Assembly: GCA_028280195.1 (NCBI GenBank)
Contig: JANQMH010000096.1
Span: 1 to 32,938, forward strand
From: Exilibacterium sp.
GTDB taxonomy: Bacteria > Pseudomonadota > Gammaproteobacteria > Pseudomonadales > Cellvibrionaceae
Direction: 5' to 3'
DNA length: 32,938 nucleotides
Both the position numbers and the translations under genes were made by a program. Each line of letters begins with the position of its first letter. Positions within the stretch are counted from its first letter, which is position 1. Of the stretch, positions 22,694-32,000 are shown piece by piece. The notes under the pieces are model-generated. The model was not told where the DNA came from. It saw only the letters and a program-made list of their open reading frames with translations, and made no database searches.

Positions 22694-24925
22694 ATGATCA
22701 AAACCGAGACCCTCAGCACCTTGAAATACGGGGGCTTAATCGCAGCTGCCGGGGTTCTGCTGGGGCCGCCCGCCGCTTGCGCAACAGAATCCCCGGAGTT
22801 CCTCGAAGAGATCGTTGTTACCGCGCAAAAACGCGAGCAAAGTATCAACGAGGTCGGTATTGCCGTCGATGTACTGAGCGGCAGTGATCTGCGTTCGACC
22901 CGCTCTTTCCAGTTGCGCGATATCGCTACACAGTCTCCCAACCTCAATATCCACGGCCCTTTCGGCGAAAACGGTTATCCGGAAATTACCATTCGCGGTA
23001 TGAACGCCGACAGTTTTCAGCAGTCGGCACCCCAGGCGGCAGGCACCTATGTCGACGGTGTCTATCTGTCCAACCCGCCGCTGACCGCTTTTCAGTTATT
23101 CGACCTGGATCGCGTCGAAGTGTTGAAAGGCCCGCAGGGAACCCTGTACGGCCGCAACACCACTGGGGGTGCGGTCAATTTCCACTCGCGCAAGCCGACT
23201 TTCGAAACTGAAGGCTACGCGCAGATCGGTTACGGCCGCTACCAGCGCACGGATTTCGAGGCCGCCCTCGGCGGTGCGCTGTCGGATACGGTCGCCGGGC
23301 GCTTTGCGCTGAAAACCGTGCAGCAGAGCGACGGGCCCTTGAAAAACCTGTTTAACGGTGCCAGGGAAGGTGAAATCGACAAAACCGCCTGGCGCGCGCA
23401 GTTGCTGTTTCAACCCCGCGACCAGTTGCAGGTTCTGCTCAACTTGCACGGCGGTCAGGATAAATCCGATACCTGGCGCTTTTCGCAGATACCGGCGTTT
23501 ACGCCGGGCAGCAGTGATCTGTGCGCCGACTTCATCGCTGGTAATCGCAACGCCGCCATTGCCAACTGCCGTGACCTTGCCGGTTATCACGACACCGACG
23601 GCGATAAATACACCAACTCGGTGGATACTATCGGCAATAACGATACCGATGCCGTCGGCGGTTTTGTGCAAGTGAACCTGCAGACCGGTATCGGTACGCT
23701 GACCTCGCTGACCGCCTACGACACACTGGAACGCAAGGAATTTTACGATGAGGACGGCGGCCCGTTCGTATTGATCAACAGCGTGCGCGAAACGGATATG
23801 GATCAGTTCTCGCAGGAAGTGCACCTCACCTCCGCCGCCGATGGCCCGCTGACCTGGATCGTCGGCGCCTATTACGGCACCGATACGCTGGAAGGACCGC
23901 CGGATGTCAGCTCCGACTTCAGCGACTGGTTCGGCGGCGTGATCGACCTGTTTTTTCAGCTGGATACCGATACCTGGGCGGTTTTCGGTCAGTCGGAGTA
24001 CGCACTGTCGGATACCTTGAGCCTGATCACCGGCCTGCGCTGGAGCCACGTCGAGCGCGAAGTGGATTATGCCGAAACCTTTAACGGCCCGGTGACCTTT
24101 GCCGGTGAGGAGGATCTGGATGAGGGCGACTGGTCGGGTAAAATCGGCCTTGACTACCAGCCGACCGACGACGTACTGCTTTACGGCAGTATTTCCCGCG
24201 GCTTTAACGCCGGCACCTTCAACACCGCCTTTGTCGGTAATCAGGCGGGGCTGCAGCCCACTGACGCCGAGACTTTGATTGCCTACGAGACGGGTTTCAA
24301 GGCAACCCTGGCTGACGGCACCGCACAACTCAACGGTGCAGTGTTCTTTAACGATTACGACGATATGATCGTCACTTCTATCGAAGACCTGGGCGTCAAT
24401 GCGCCGGTATTGCGCAATGCTGAAGGCGCATCGATTTTCGGCGTGGAATTGCAGTTGTTCTGGCGTCCCACTGACAATCTGGATATCCGCCTCGGCGGCG
24501 CCTACCTGGACACCGAACTGGAAGAACTGATCCTCCAGGACTATATGAACGGCGGGGTAGCCCGCGACTACGACGGCAACCGCCTGGCCAATTCACCGGA
24601 ATGGTCCTTTAACGGCCTGGTGCGCTACAACACTGCGCTGCCCAACGGCATGACGCTGGTATTGCAGAGCGATTTTCTGTGGGAAGATGAAATCTTCCGC
24701 GATCTGCAGAACGAAAAAATACTGGCTTCGCAAGACCATTGGCTGGTTAACGGCCGCATCAGCCTGACGCCGGCTGACGATAAATGGGATCTCTCTGTCT
24801 GGGGCAGAAATCTGGGTGACGAACAGTGGGTTACCGAAGCCTTCCAGGTGGTGGGCGCCGGTATTGCCGGCGTTACCTGGAGTTATCCGCGCACCTATGG
24901 CGTCAGCGCCGAATGGAAATTCTGA
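22694..24925 (+). CDS. TonB-dependent outer-membrane receptor
   Basis: This 743-residue receptor has a signal peptide (about residues 1-30, ending AACA), a TonB box followed by EEIVVTAQKREQ, a plug domain (about 40-160; ITIRGMNADSF, RVEVLKGPQGTLYGRNTTGG) and a barrel ending WKF. The plug pattern is that of the broad receptor group common in sphingomonads and marine Gammaproteobacteria, which often imports organic nutrients rather than ferrisiderophores. It is divergent from the gntR operon under a shared operator and is followed 33 bases later by an MFS transporter. A role in taking up the substrate of the catabolic operon is therefore likely. Confidence 0.92.
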   Translation: MIKTETLSTLKYGGLIAAAGVLLGPPAACATESPEFLEEIVVTAQKREQSINEVGIAVDVLSGSDLRSTRSFQLRDIATQSPNLNIHGPFGENGYPEITIRGMNADSFQQSAPQAAGTYVDGVYLSNPPLTAFQLFDLDRVEVLKGPQGTLYGRNTTGGAVNFHSRKPTFETEGYAQIGYGRYQRTDFEAALGGALSDTVAGRFALKTVQQSDGPLKNLFNGAREGEIDKTAWRAQLLFQPRDQLQVLLNLHGGQDKSDTWRFSQIPAFTPGSSDLCADFIAGNRNAAIANCRDLAGYHDTDGDKYTNSVDTIGNNDTDAVGGFVQVNLQTGIGTLTSLTAYDTLERKEFYDEDGGPFVLINSVRETDMDQFSQEVHLTSAADGPLTWIVGAYYGTDTLEGPPDVSSDFSDWFGGVIDLFFQLDTDTWAVFGQSEYALSDTLSLITGLRWSHVEREVDYAETFNGPVTFAGEEDLDEGDWSGKIGLDYQPTDDVLLYGSISRGFNAGTFNTAFVGNQAGLQPTDAETLIAYETGFKATLADGTAQLNGAVFFNDYDDMIVTSIEDLGVNAPVLRNAEGASIFGVELQLFWRPTDNLDIRLGGAYLDTELEELILQDYMNGGVARDYDGNRLANSPEWSFNGLVRYNTALPNGMTLVLQSDFLWEDEIFRDLQNEKILASQDHWLVNGRISLTPADDKWDLSVWGRNLGDEQWVTEAFQVVGAGIAGVTWSYPRTYGVSAEWKF

Positions 24926-24958
24926 TTAAATGGGGCCTGCAGCTGCCGGCAAAAGTCA

Positions 24959-26140
24959 ATGCTTAGCAGTGAGCTGCCAGCTAAAAAACCTATGAACCCA
25001 GCCGATCGCCGCAGTACCTTTGCCGGCGCCCTGGCGGTGTTTACCGCCGGGGGCTTGTTCTGGGCATTTCTACCGCTGTTTATCGGCCTGCAATCCGAGG
25101 CCCTGCAGATCTCCAGCACCGGCGCCGGCGCTCTGGGCTCAACCTACCTGGCCGGCTTCTCGTTGATGTCGATCAGTGCCCTGCTGTGGGTGCCCAGAGC
25201 TAATTGGCGCTATACCCTGGTGGCCGCCGGCCTCACTGTGATTGCCGGGTTCTGCACGGTTTACGCGGCACAGAACTATATCACGGTACTACTTGCCTGC
25301 CTGGTGATCGGTATTGGCATGGGGGCCAAATGGGCCATCAGCTATCGGCTTTTCGGTGCCACCTCCAACCCGGATCGCGCTTTTGGCCTGTCCATTGCCA
25401 TTTCCTACAGCCTGCTGGCCGCGATTGTTTTTGTACTGGGGCGCTTTATCGTCGGCCGCTACGGGCTCGATGGCGCGGTGCTGTTCATTGTCAGCGCAGT
25501 GGCAGTGTTGACGCTCGGCGCTTACTGGGTGCCTGCCAACCTCTCCGGCGGCGGCCGGCCCAGCGGTGCCGCAATCAGTTATAAGCCCCCGCTGGCGGTG
25601 GCTCTGGCGCTTGCCGGCATCCTGCTGGGCGGTCTTGGCATTGCCGCAATCTGGGCCTTTGTCGAGCGTATCGGCGCGGCGGCGGGTTTCAGTGCCGAAC
25701 AGATCGGACCGGTGCTGTCAGGCAATCTGCTCGCCATTGGCGCCGGCTCACTGCTGGCCTCGGCAATTGCCGCCCGCATCCCCCGCCTGCTGCTGCTGTC
25801 GATCGGCTATCTGGTTCTGCTCGGTTCGCTGTGGTGCCTGCTGGATATCGCTGAGTTCGGCGTTTACGCACTTGCCATTACCGCGTTCGGGCTGGGAACC
25901 GGGTTTGTCATGCCGCTGCAGATGGCAACGCTGGCTTCGGTAGACCAAAGCGGCCGGTTTGTGGTGTTGATTGCCGCCGCCCAGGGGTTTGGCTCGGCGC
26001 TGGGGCCGCTGCTCGGTGGCCTCGCCGGTGACAGCGGCGGGCGGGCGGCGCTGGTGGCGACCGGAGCGATCATCTTTCTACTCAGCTATACCCTGTTCGT
26101 GTTGATTCGACGGACCGCCACGGCACCGCAGAGCAACTGA
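24959..26140 (+). CDS. MFS transporter
   Basis: The 393-residue protein has about 11-12 membrane helices with a short polar N-terminus. Helix-loop features of the major facilitator superfamily are seen (GTGFVMPLQMATLAS in the C-terminal half; GFGSALGPLLGGLAGDSGG near the end). It probably moves a small molecule across the inner membrane by proton symport or antiport. ATG 24959 gives the longest form, but ATG 24992 (MNPADRRS) is also possible and neither has a strong ribosome site. Its position 33 bases after the TonB receptor suggests the pair handles one substrate across both membranes. Confidence 0.85.
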   Translation: MLSSELPAKKPMNPADRRSTFAGALAVFTAGGLFWAFLPLFIGLQSEALQISSTGAGALGSTYLAGFSLMSISALLWVPRANWRYTLVAAGLTVIAGFCTVYAAQNYITVLLACLVIGIGMGAKWAISYRLFGATSNPDRAFGLSIAISYSLLAAIVFVLGRFIVGRYGLDGAVLFIVSAVAVLTLGAYWVPANLSGGGRPSGAAISYKPPLAVALALAGILLGGLGIAAIWAFVERIGAAAGFSAEQIGPVLSGNLLAIGAGSLLASAIAARIPRLLLLSIGYLVLLGSLWCLLDIAEFGVYALAITAFGLGTGFVMPLQMATLASVDQSGRFVVLIAAAQGFGSALGPLLGGLAGDSGGRAALVATGAIIFLLSYTLFVLIRRTATAPQSN

Positions 26141-26224
26141 AATCCGCACCGCCGGGCAGCTGCCACAATTGATAATTTTTCCATCCGTTTTAATCCCGTT
26201 TTGTCTGTTTAAATACTCGCGCAC

Positions 26225-26242
26225 TGCAGCGGATGCGCTGCA
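26225..26242. promoter_or_regulatory. Perfect 7-bp inverted repeat upstream of flavoprotein
   Basis: TGCAGCG-GATG-CGCTGCA lies 34 bases before the flavoprotein start codon. It could be an operator or a leader hairpin. The remaining intergenic bases from 26141 show no confident promoter. Confidence 0.35.
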
Positions 26243-26275
26243 ACGGACAGCGGTGGGCAATGATAGAGGTGGGCG

Positions 26276-27379
26276 ATGAAACACTACGATCTGGCGGTTG
26301 TCGGCGGCAGCTTCAGCGGCCTGGCCTGCGCCCAGAGCGCAGCGATAAAGGGCGCGCGTACGATTGTATTTGAGCGCAAAAAAACGCCGGGCGCCTATAC
26401 CCAATCGACCGGGCTGCTGGTCAAGGAGATTGCCGAGTCGATCAATGTACCGCGGCATCTTACGCGCAAAATCCACGGCATTCGGCTCTACTCGCCGAAT
26501 ATGCAGTGCGTCGATCTCTATTCGGACAATTACTACTTCCTCGCCACCAACACCGGCGGCGTGCTGGATTGGATGGCCCGGCAGGTGAAAATTGCCGGCG
26601 GGCTGGTGCGCTGTGGCGAAAAGGTGGACGCTATTTTTCGACGCTCGGATCGCTTTGTTCTCGCCAGGCAAAACACATCCTGTTCCTACCTGGTCGGAGC
26701 CGACGGCGTCAATTCCAGCGTCGCGCGGCAATTCGACCTCGGCGTCAATCAATCCGTGCTGCTCGGTGCCGAATACGCGGTGGCGGGCTTTGACCGCCTC
26801 GACCCGGACTATCTGCATGTCTTTCTCGATTCCGATCATGCGCCGGGCTATATCGGCTGGTTACTGCACGGCGTCGATCATACCCAGGTGGGGGTTGCGG
26901 TGCAGTATCCGCGGCGGCCGGACCTGAAGGCCTTTGTCGTGCATTTGCTGGGTCACTTTGGCGGCGGCGCCGAGATTCTCGGCAAGCGCGGCGGCTTTAT
27001 TCCCTGTGGCGGCATCGTCCGGCCGTTTGCCGGCGAGCATATCTGTTTACTCGGCGATGCCGCCGGCATGGTGTCGCCGCTGACAGCGGGGGGGATACAT
27101 CCGGCGATCGACATCGGCCGGCGGCTCGGGCAGGCGGTGGCCGATTACCTCAATTACCACGGCGCTGCGCCGCCGCGGGCGATTGCCGGGCTGGTGCCGG
27201 ACTACACCTTTAAACGCTGCCTGCGGCGGCTGCACGGCCGCTTTGCAGCGCCGAACTGGCTATTGAACGCCTGCCTCGGCAATCGGGCGTTTCAGCGGCT
27301 GGCGAAAATCATCTTCTTTCACCACCGCGGACTGTTCTGCAAGGAAGCGTGGCGGGAGATTTTGTTGAAGCGCTCCTAA
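26276..27379 (+). CDS. FAD-dependent oxidoreductase, geranylgeranyl-reductase-like
   Basis: A 367-residue flavoprotein with an N-terminal FAD-binding segment (LAVVGGSFSGLACAQSAA), a second FAD contact (SYLVGADGVNSSVAR) and ICLLGDAAGMVSPLTAGGIHPAID, the third FAD motif typical of geranylgeranyl reductases and related monooxygenase-like flavoproteins. AGAGG lies about 6 bases before ATG 26276. It could reduce isoprenoid double bonds or hydroxylate a small ring; the sequence does not decide. It lies 135 bases after the MFS gene on the same strand and converges on the PYROXD2-like gene. Confidence 0.83.
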   Translation: MKHYDLAVVGGSFSGLACAQSAAIKGARTIVFERKKTPGAYTQSTGLLVKEIAESINVPRHLTRKIHGIRLYSPNMQCVDLYSDNYYFLATNTGGVLDWMARQVKIAGGLVRCGEKVDAIFRRSDRFVLARQNTSCSYLVGADGVNSSVARQFDLGVNQSVLLGAEYAVAGFDRLDPDYLHVFLDSDHAPGYIGWLLHGVDHTQVGVAVQYPRRPDLKAFVVHLLGHFGGGAEILGKRGGFIPCGGIVRPFAGEHICLLGDAAGMVSPLTAGGIHPAIDIGRRLGQAVADYLNYHGAAPPRAIAGLVPDYTFKRCLRRLHGRFAAPNWLLNACLGNRAFQRLAKIIFFHHRGLFCKEAWREILLKRS

Positions 27380-27390
27380 CTTTACTTTGC

Positions 27391-27409
27391 CCGGCAGTGT
27401 GCCTGCCGG
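27391..27409. terminator. Hairpin between convergent flavoprotein genes
   Basis: CCGGCAG (27391-27397) and CTGCCGG (27403-27409) form a perfect 7-bp stem with a 5-base loop, between the stops of two convergent genes. No T-run follows on either strand, so it would be a weak or factor-assisted bidirectional terminator. Confidence 0.4.
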
Positions 27410-27415
27410 CAGTTC

Positions 27416-28993
27416 CTAACTCAGGGCCTTGGCCACCAGATAGCCCGACATCCCGCCGAGACCCGGTCCCGGGTGTGTAGAGGCGCCGATTTGGTAAAGA
27501 TTTTTTACCGGTGTGGCGTGATTCTTCAACGCCGGCAGCGGTCTGAACAGCAACTGCTGGTCGACACCGCAGTGGCCCGAGTACGGGTCGCCGCCCACCA
27601 GGTTGATATTGGCCGCCTCCAGATCCGCCGGCGATATCACTTTGCGGTAGAGCAGTTTGTCTTCCAGGTTGGGCACCACCTGCGATAACTGCTGGACCAG
27701 CCTGTCGGCGAAGGCCTCGGCGACTGCCGGGTGCCAGCGCCCGTCTGCGGGTACGCTGATTTCGCCGCCGGCATCACCCTTGATGACTTTCGGCAACTCC
27801 AGCAATTGCAGCCATAAAATCCATTTGCCACTGGGTGCGCGCGACGGGTCTACCGCCAGCGGCTGTACTACGCAGATAGTGGGTTCGGCCGGCAGCAGCC
27901 CGCGGTCGGCCTCGCCGACCGCGCGGGTGACACTGTCGAGGCCGGCGGTGAGATGCATCAGGGCCACCTGGTTCATTTCCGCCAGCGGCCACTGCGGTTT
28001 TTCATCGAGGGCAATATGCACTGTCATACAGGCGCGGCCATAGCGAAACTGCCGGCTCTGCGCGGCAACGCTGGCGGGAATACACGCCGGCGGCAGCAGG
28101 CGGCCGTAGAGCTGGGTCGGGGTGACATTGGCGATGACGGCGCGCCGGGCCTGGTAGCGGGTGTTTGCCGCAGTTTGCACGCCGGTGGCCGCGCCGCGCT
28201 CGATCAGAATGCCGGCAATGTCCTGCCCGGTCAACAGTGTGCCGCCGTGCTTTTCTATCAGCGTTTCAAAGGCCGCCACCAGTCTGTCGCTGCCGCCTTT
28301 GACCATGGGATCGGCGGCCTGTGCCAGGCTCAGGGTTACCAGCTGCCCCATCAGCGCCGACAGCGTATCGTCGGGGCCGAGCCCCGTGTGCAGGCAGCCG
28401 GGCGCCAGCAGCGCCCGCACCTGGTCGGATTCAAAGTCGCGTTCGAGCATGCGGCGATTGGAATGCAGTAACTTCGCCAACAGCGCCAACAGGTTTATCG
28501 GCCCGCGCCGGCGCGCCTCGCGCAGCAGCATTTTCAGTGTCGCCCACGACCGCGGCTCGCCGCCGAGCAGGCCGAACACCACCCCGGCATCTTCCCCAAA
28601 GCTCTCTACCATGGCGTCATAGGCACTGGCGTCGCGCTGCGACAGCGCGGCGATGCGCTTGAGATTTTCACCGTGGTCGGTGGTCAGAATCAGGCCGCGC
28701 CCGTCCGGCAGCAGCGCGGCCACCGGGTGCCGGTTAAAACAGTATTCCAGGCCTGCAGCGTGCAGCTCGTCCTTCAACTCGGCATAGGCCGGCGAGGTAG
28801 TGAACTGTACGTGGGAGGTGGACATCAGATCGAAGGTGAACCCCGGCAGGCTGGTGCTGTCACTGCGGATACAACCCCCCAACTGCTGGCTGCGCTCCAG
28901 CACGCAGACAGCGGCGCCGCGCCTGGCCAGCAGCGCAGCGCAGACCAGGGAATTCAAACCGCTGCCGATAACGATATAGTCAAACTCAGCCAT
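27416..28993 (-). CDS. Phytoene-dehydrogenase/PYROXD2-like FAD oxidoreductase
   Basis: The 525-residue protein starts with a dinucleotide-binding motif (DYIVIGSGLNSLVCAALLARRG) and CVLERSQQLGGCIRS, as in the CrtI/phytoene dehydrogenase and PYROXD2 family. Near the C-terminus, IGASTHPGPGLGGMSGYLVA is the second FAD contact of the same family. Members desaturate carotenoids or oxidise other compounds; no carotenoid synthesis genes are near, so carotenoid work is unlikely. ATG 28993 is chosen because family homology begins there; a longer frame reaches 29032. It follows the molybdenum hydroxylase large subunit by about 70 bases on the same strand and may belong to that operon. Confidence 0.83.
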   Translation of the reverse strand: MAEFDYIVIGSGLNSLVCAALLARRGAAVCVLERSQQLGGCIRSDSTSLPGFTFDLMSTSHVQFTTSPAYAELKDELHAAGLEYCFNRHPVAALLPDGRGLILTTDHGENLKRIAALSQRDASAYDAMVESFGEDAGVVFGLLGGEPRSWATLKMLLREARRRGPINLLALLAKLLHSNRRMLERDFESDQVRALLAPGCLHTGLGPDDTLSALMGQLVTLSLAQAADPMVKGGSDRLVAAFETLIEKHGGTLLTGQDIAGILIERGAATGVQTAANTRYQARRAVIANVTPTQLYGRLLPPACIPASVAAQSRQFRYGRACMTVHIALDEKPQWPLAEMNQVALMHLTAGLDSVTRAVGEADRGLLPAEPTICVVQPLAVDPSRAPSGKWILWLQLLELPKVIKGDAGGEISVPADGRWHPAVAEAFADRLVQQLSQVVPNLEDKLLYRKVISPADLEAANINLVGGDPYSGHCGVDQQLLFRPLPALKNHATPVKNLYQIGASTHPGPGLGGMSGYLVAKALS

Positions 28994-29064
28994 CTTCCGC
29001 CCCACCCCGCCGGTTTGCCAAAGCCGGCCCACTGCGCCGGCAGCAGGCGGGCCTGTTGATTCGC

Positions 29065-32000
29065 CTAGGCTGCCGGCTTGGCCTGGCGCGACTGCACGGA
29101 TACCAGCTCCGCACGGTTGGGCTTATTGACCGCCTGCATCAGGATAGAAGGCGAATTGTGCGACTCGCTGACAATCACGCCCTCACCGTACAGCGCGTCC
29201 TGCACCGCCGCCGACAGCGTATGCAGCGGCGCGCCGCCGCCCTCGCCGCAGCCCTTGGCGCCGTTGTAACTGAACGGCGACGGGGTTTCGATAGCCGCGC
29301 ACTGCAGCGGCGGCATATTCATGGAAGTGATCGGCGCGTAGTCGGTAAAGGTGCTGGTGATCATATTGCCGTTGTCGTCAAACTGGAAGGCCTCCTGCAG
29401 CGCCGCGCCGATACCGTGGCAGGTGGCGCCGTGTACCTGGCCGGCGACGATTTTCGGGTTGATCGCCACGCCGCAGTCGTCCACCACCACATAATCGAGA
29501 ATACGCGGCTGGAAAGTCTGGCGGTCGATTTCCACCACCGCGATATGTATCTGAGCGGCATAGGTCAGGGTCTGGTTGCCGTATTTGCGCTCTGCATCCA
29601 GCGGTTCAAAGTTCGGTTTGTAGATATGTTTGACATTGAGATTGATATCGCGCAGGTGTTCCGGTGTGGTGGAGGTGTTGGAGTTGGCCAGGTTCGACAG
29701 CATCCAGTAGTTGATGGCCCGCTCCGGCTGCCCCTGCACCCGCACTTCCGGCCCGGTTTCACCGACACCAAATTGTAATTGTTCCTCGCCGGCCTGCAGT
29801 GCGAATACCGCCAGGCGTACCAGTTCGGCCTTGAGTTTATCGACCGCGCCCTTCACTGCCGACAGACCGGTGACCACAAACTGGCTGGCAATGGTGCCCG
29901 ACAGCCCGGCAAAGGTATTCCAGTGGGAATCGAAACCGGTGCGCACCTTGACCATATCGGGGCTGATCTGCAGCACGTCGGCTACCACCTGGGCGGCCAC
30001 CGTTTCATGGCCCTGCCCCTGCGGCACCGAGCCCAGCATCACCACCACCGAGCCGTCGAGATCGACCTTGACCCGCGCCGCCTCGTTGTTGCCGGAAAAT
30101 ACCGAACCGGCGTTGATATATACCGACTGGCCGAAGTTGTTGGTACCGGAGTCGAGGGTGGAGCCGATGCCGATACCGATCCAGCGCCCCTGGCCGCGCC
30201 ACTGCGCCTGCTTTTCCTTCCAGGCGCTGTAGTCGATCAGGTCCAGGGCCTTGTTCAGCATCTGCGGATAATCGCCGGAATCGTAGATATTGCCGTTGGG
30301 TGTGGTATAGGGAAACTGCTGCGGCTGAATATAATTGCGCAGCCGCATCTGCTCGGCGGGAATATCCAGCTCGTGGGCGCAGATATCCAGCACCCGGTCC
30401 ATAAACCACAGGTGCTGGGAGCGCGAGTAGCCGCGATTGGGCGTGCAGGGCGGCTTGTTGGATACCACCTGGGTGAAGTCGATATGCAGGTTGCGCAGTT
30501 TGTACATGGCGCAGTAAACCTGCGACCAGATGGAACAGCCGAGCGGTTCGTAGCGGGTATAGGCGCCGCAGTCGTCGAGATGGCGCGAGCGCAGCGCGGT
30601 AATCACCCCGTCTTTATCCAGCGCCACTTCGGTATCGGTGAAGGTGCGCTCGCCGCCCTGGAAAGAGGCCAGGTTTTCACTGCGCGTCTCGATCCACTTC
30701 ACCGCCCGCCCGCCCACCAGTCGCGAGGCCAGCGCGGTCAGCGCGACAAAGGGATAGGTCACGGTCTTGGTGCCGAAATTGCCGCCCACATCGTAGGAGC
30801 GCATGCGGATCTGCTCGGTGCTGACGCCCAGAAACGGCGCTATCATCTGCGCCGCAATGGCCGGCAGGCCGGTGTTGCAGAGCACGTCGATATCGCCCTG
30901 CTGCGACCATTTCACCACGGCGCCGGCGGTCTCGATCGGCGTGCTGGAAAAACGGTGGTGGTGCAGGCGCCCTATCTTGACGATATGGTCGGCCTCGGCA
31001 AAGGCCCGGTCGACATCGCCGTGATCCCAGGTGCCGTGAAAAATCCGGTTGCTGCCGACTTCGTCGTGCAGGATGCTGCTGTCGGCCAGCGCCTGCTCGG
31101 AACTCACGTTCGGCGCCAGGACTTCGTATTCCACCTCGATCAACTCGGCGGCATCCTCCACCTCGCGCGCGCTGGCGGCGACGATGGCAACCACCGGCTC
31201 GCCCTGGTAGCGGGCGCGGTCGGTGGCGATACCGTAGTCGATCAGATTGGAACCCGGCGCCTCGCCCATTTGCATAAACGGCTGGGTCTGTGCCGCCACC
31301 TGGGCGCCGGTGAGGGTGCAGACCACACCGGGCAGGGCCTCGGCGGCGCTGACATCGATGCCGACGATTCTGGCGTGCGCATAGGGCGAGCGCACGAAAC
31401 CCAGGTGCAGCATATCGGCGGCCTGCTCGTCGTCGACAAACAGCCCGCGGCCGCGCACCAGGCGCACATCCTCTTTGCGGCGCAGGCGCTGCCCCACCCA
31501 GGGTTTGCCGCCATCGCCGTCGACGTCGATACGCTGGGGTATATCCTTGAAAGGAATCAGCGGGTCCTTGTAGCCTTTGGCCGTCGCCGCTGCCGGCGCG
31601 GCGGCTACCGCCGCCTGCGGCTGCGGCGCTGCAGCGGCCGGCGCCGCCGGTTCGGGGCCGCCGAACAGCCGCCTGAAAAAGTTGGCTATCGACTCGATCA
31701 GGCCCGCCTGCGGCTGTGGCCGGGTCTGGGCCGCGGCGGCTACCGCTTCGAAGTGGCGCCTGCTGCTGAGCGCATCGCGCAGGCTGTCGATGACCTGTTT
31801 GATTTCCCGCTCCGCGTAGCTGCGGATGCCACCGCCCGCCAGCGACAGGATTTTGCCGTAAACACAGCCGGTGCCGTGCCACTTGACCAGGGTGCCGCCG
31901 CCGGCGCTGTCCTGCAGCTCAAAAGCGGTGGTCATGGTATAAGCGCTGCCCATCACCTTGCCCTTGCCGGTATAACTGGCACGCAGCGGCGCCTCGCGCT

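Noticed and set aside
27416-28993. Carotenoid synthesis (crtI)
   Set aside because: No crtB, crtE or other carotenoid genes are near and the protein is closer in pattern to PYROXD2-type flavoproteins.
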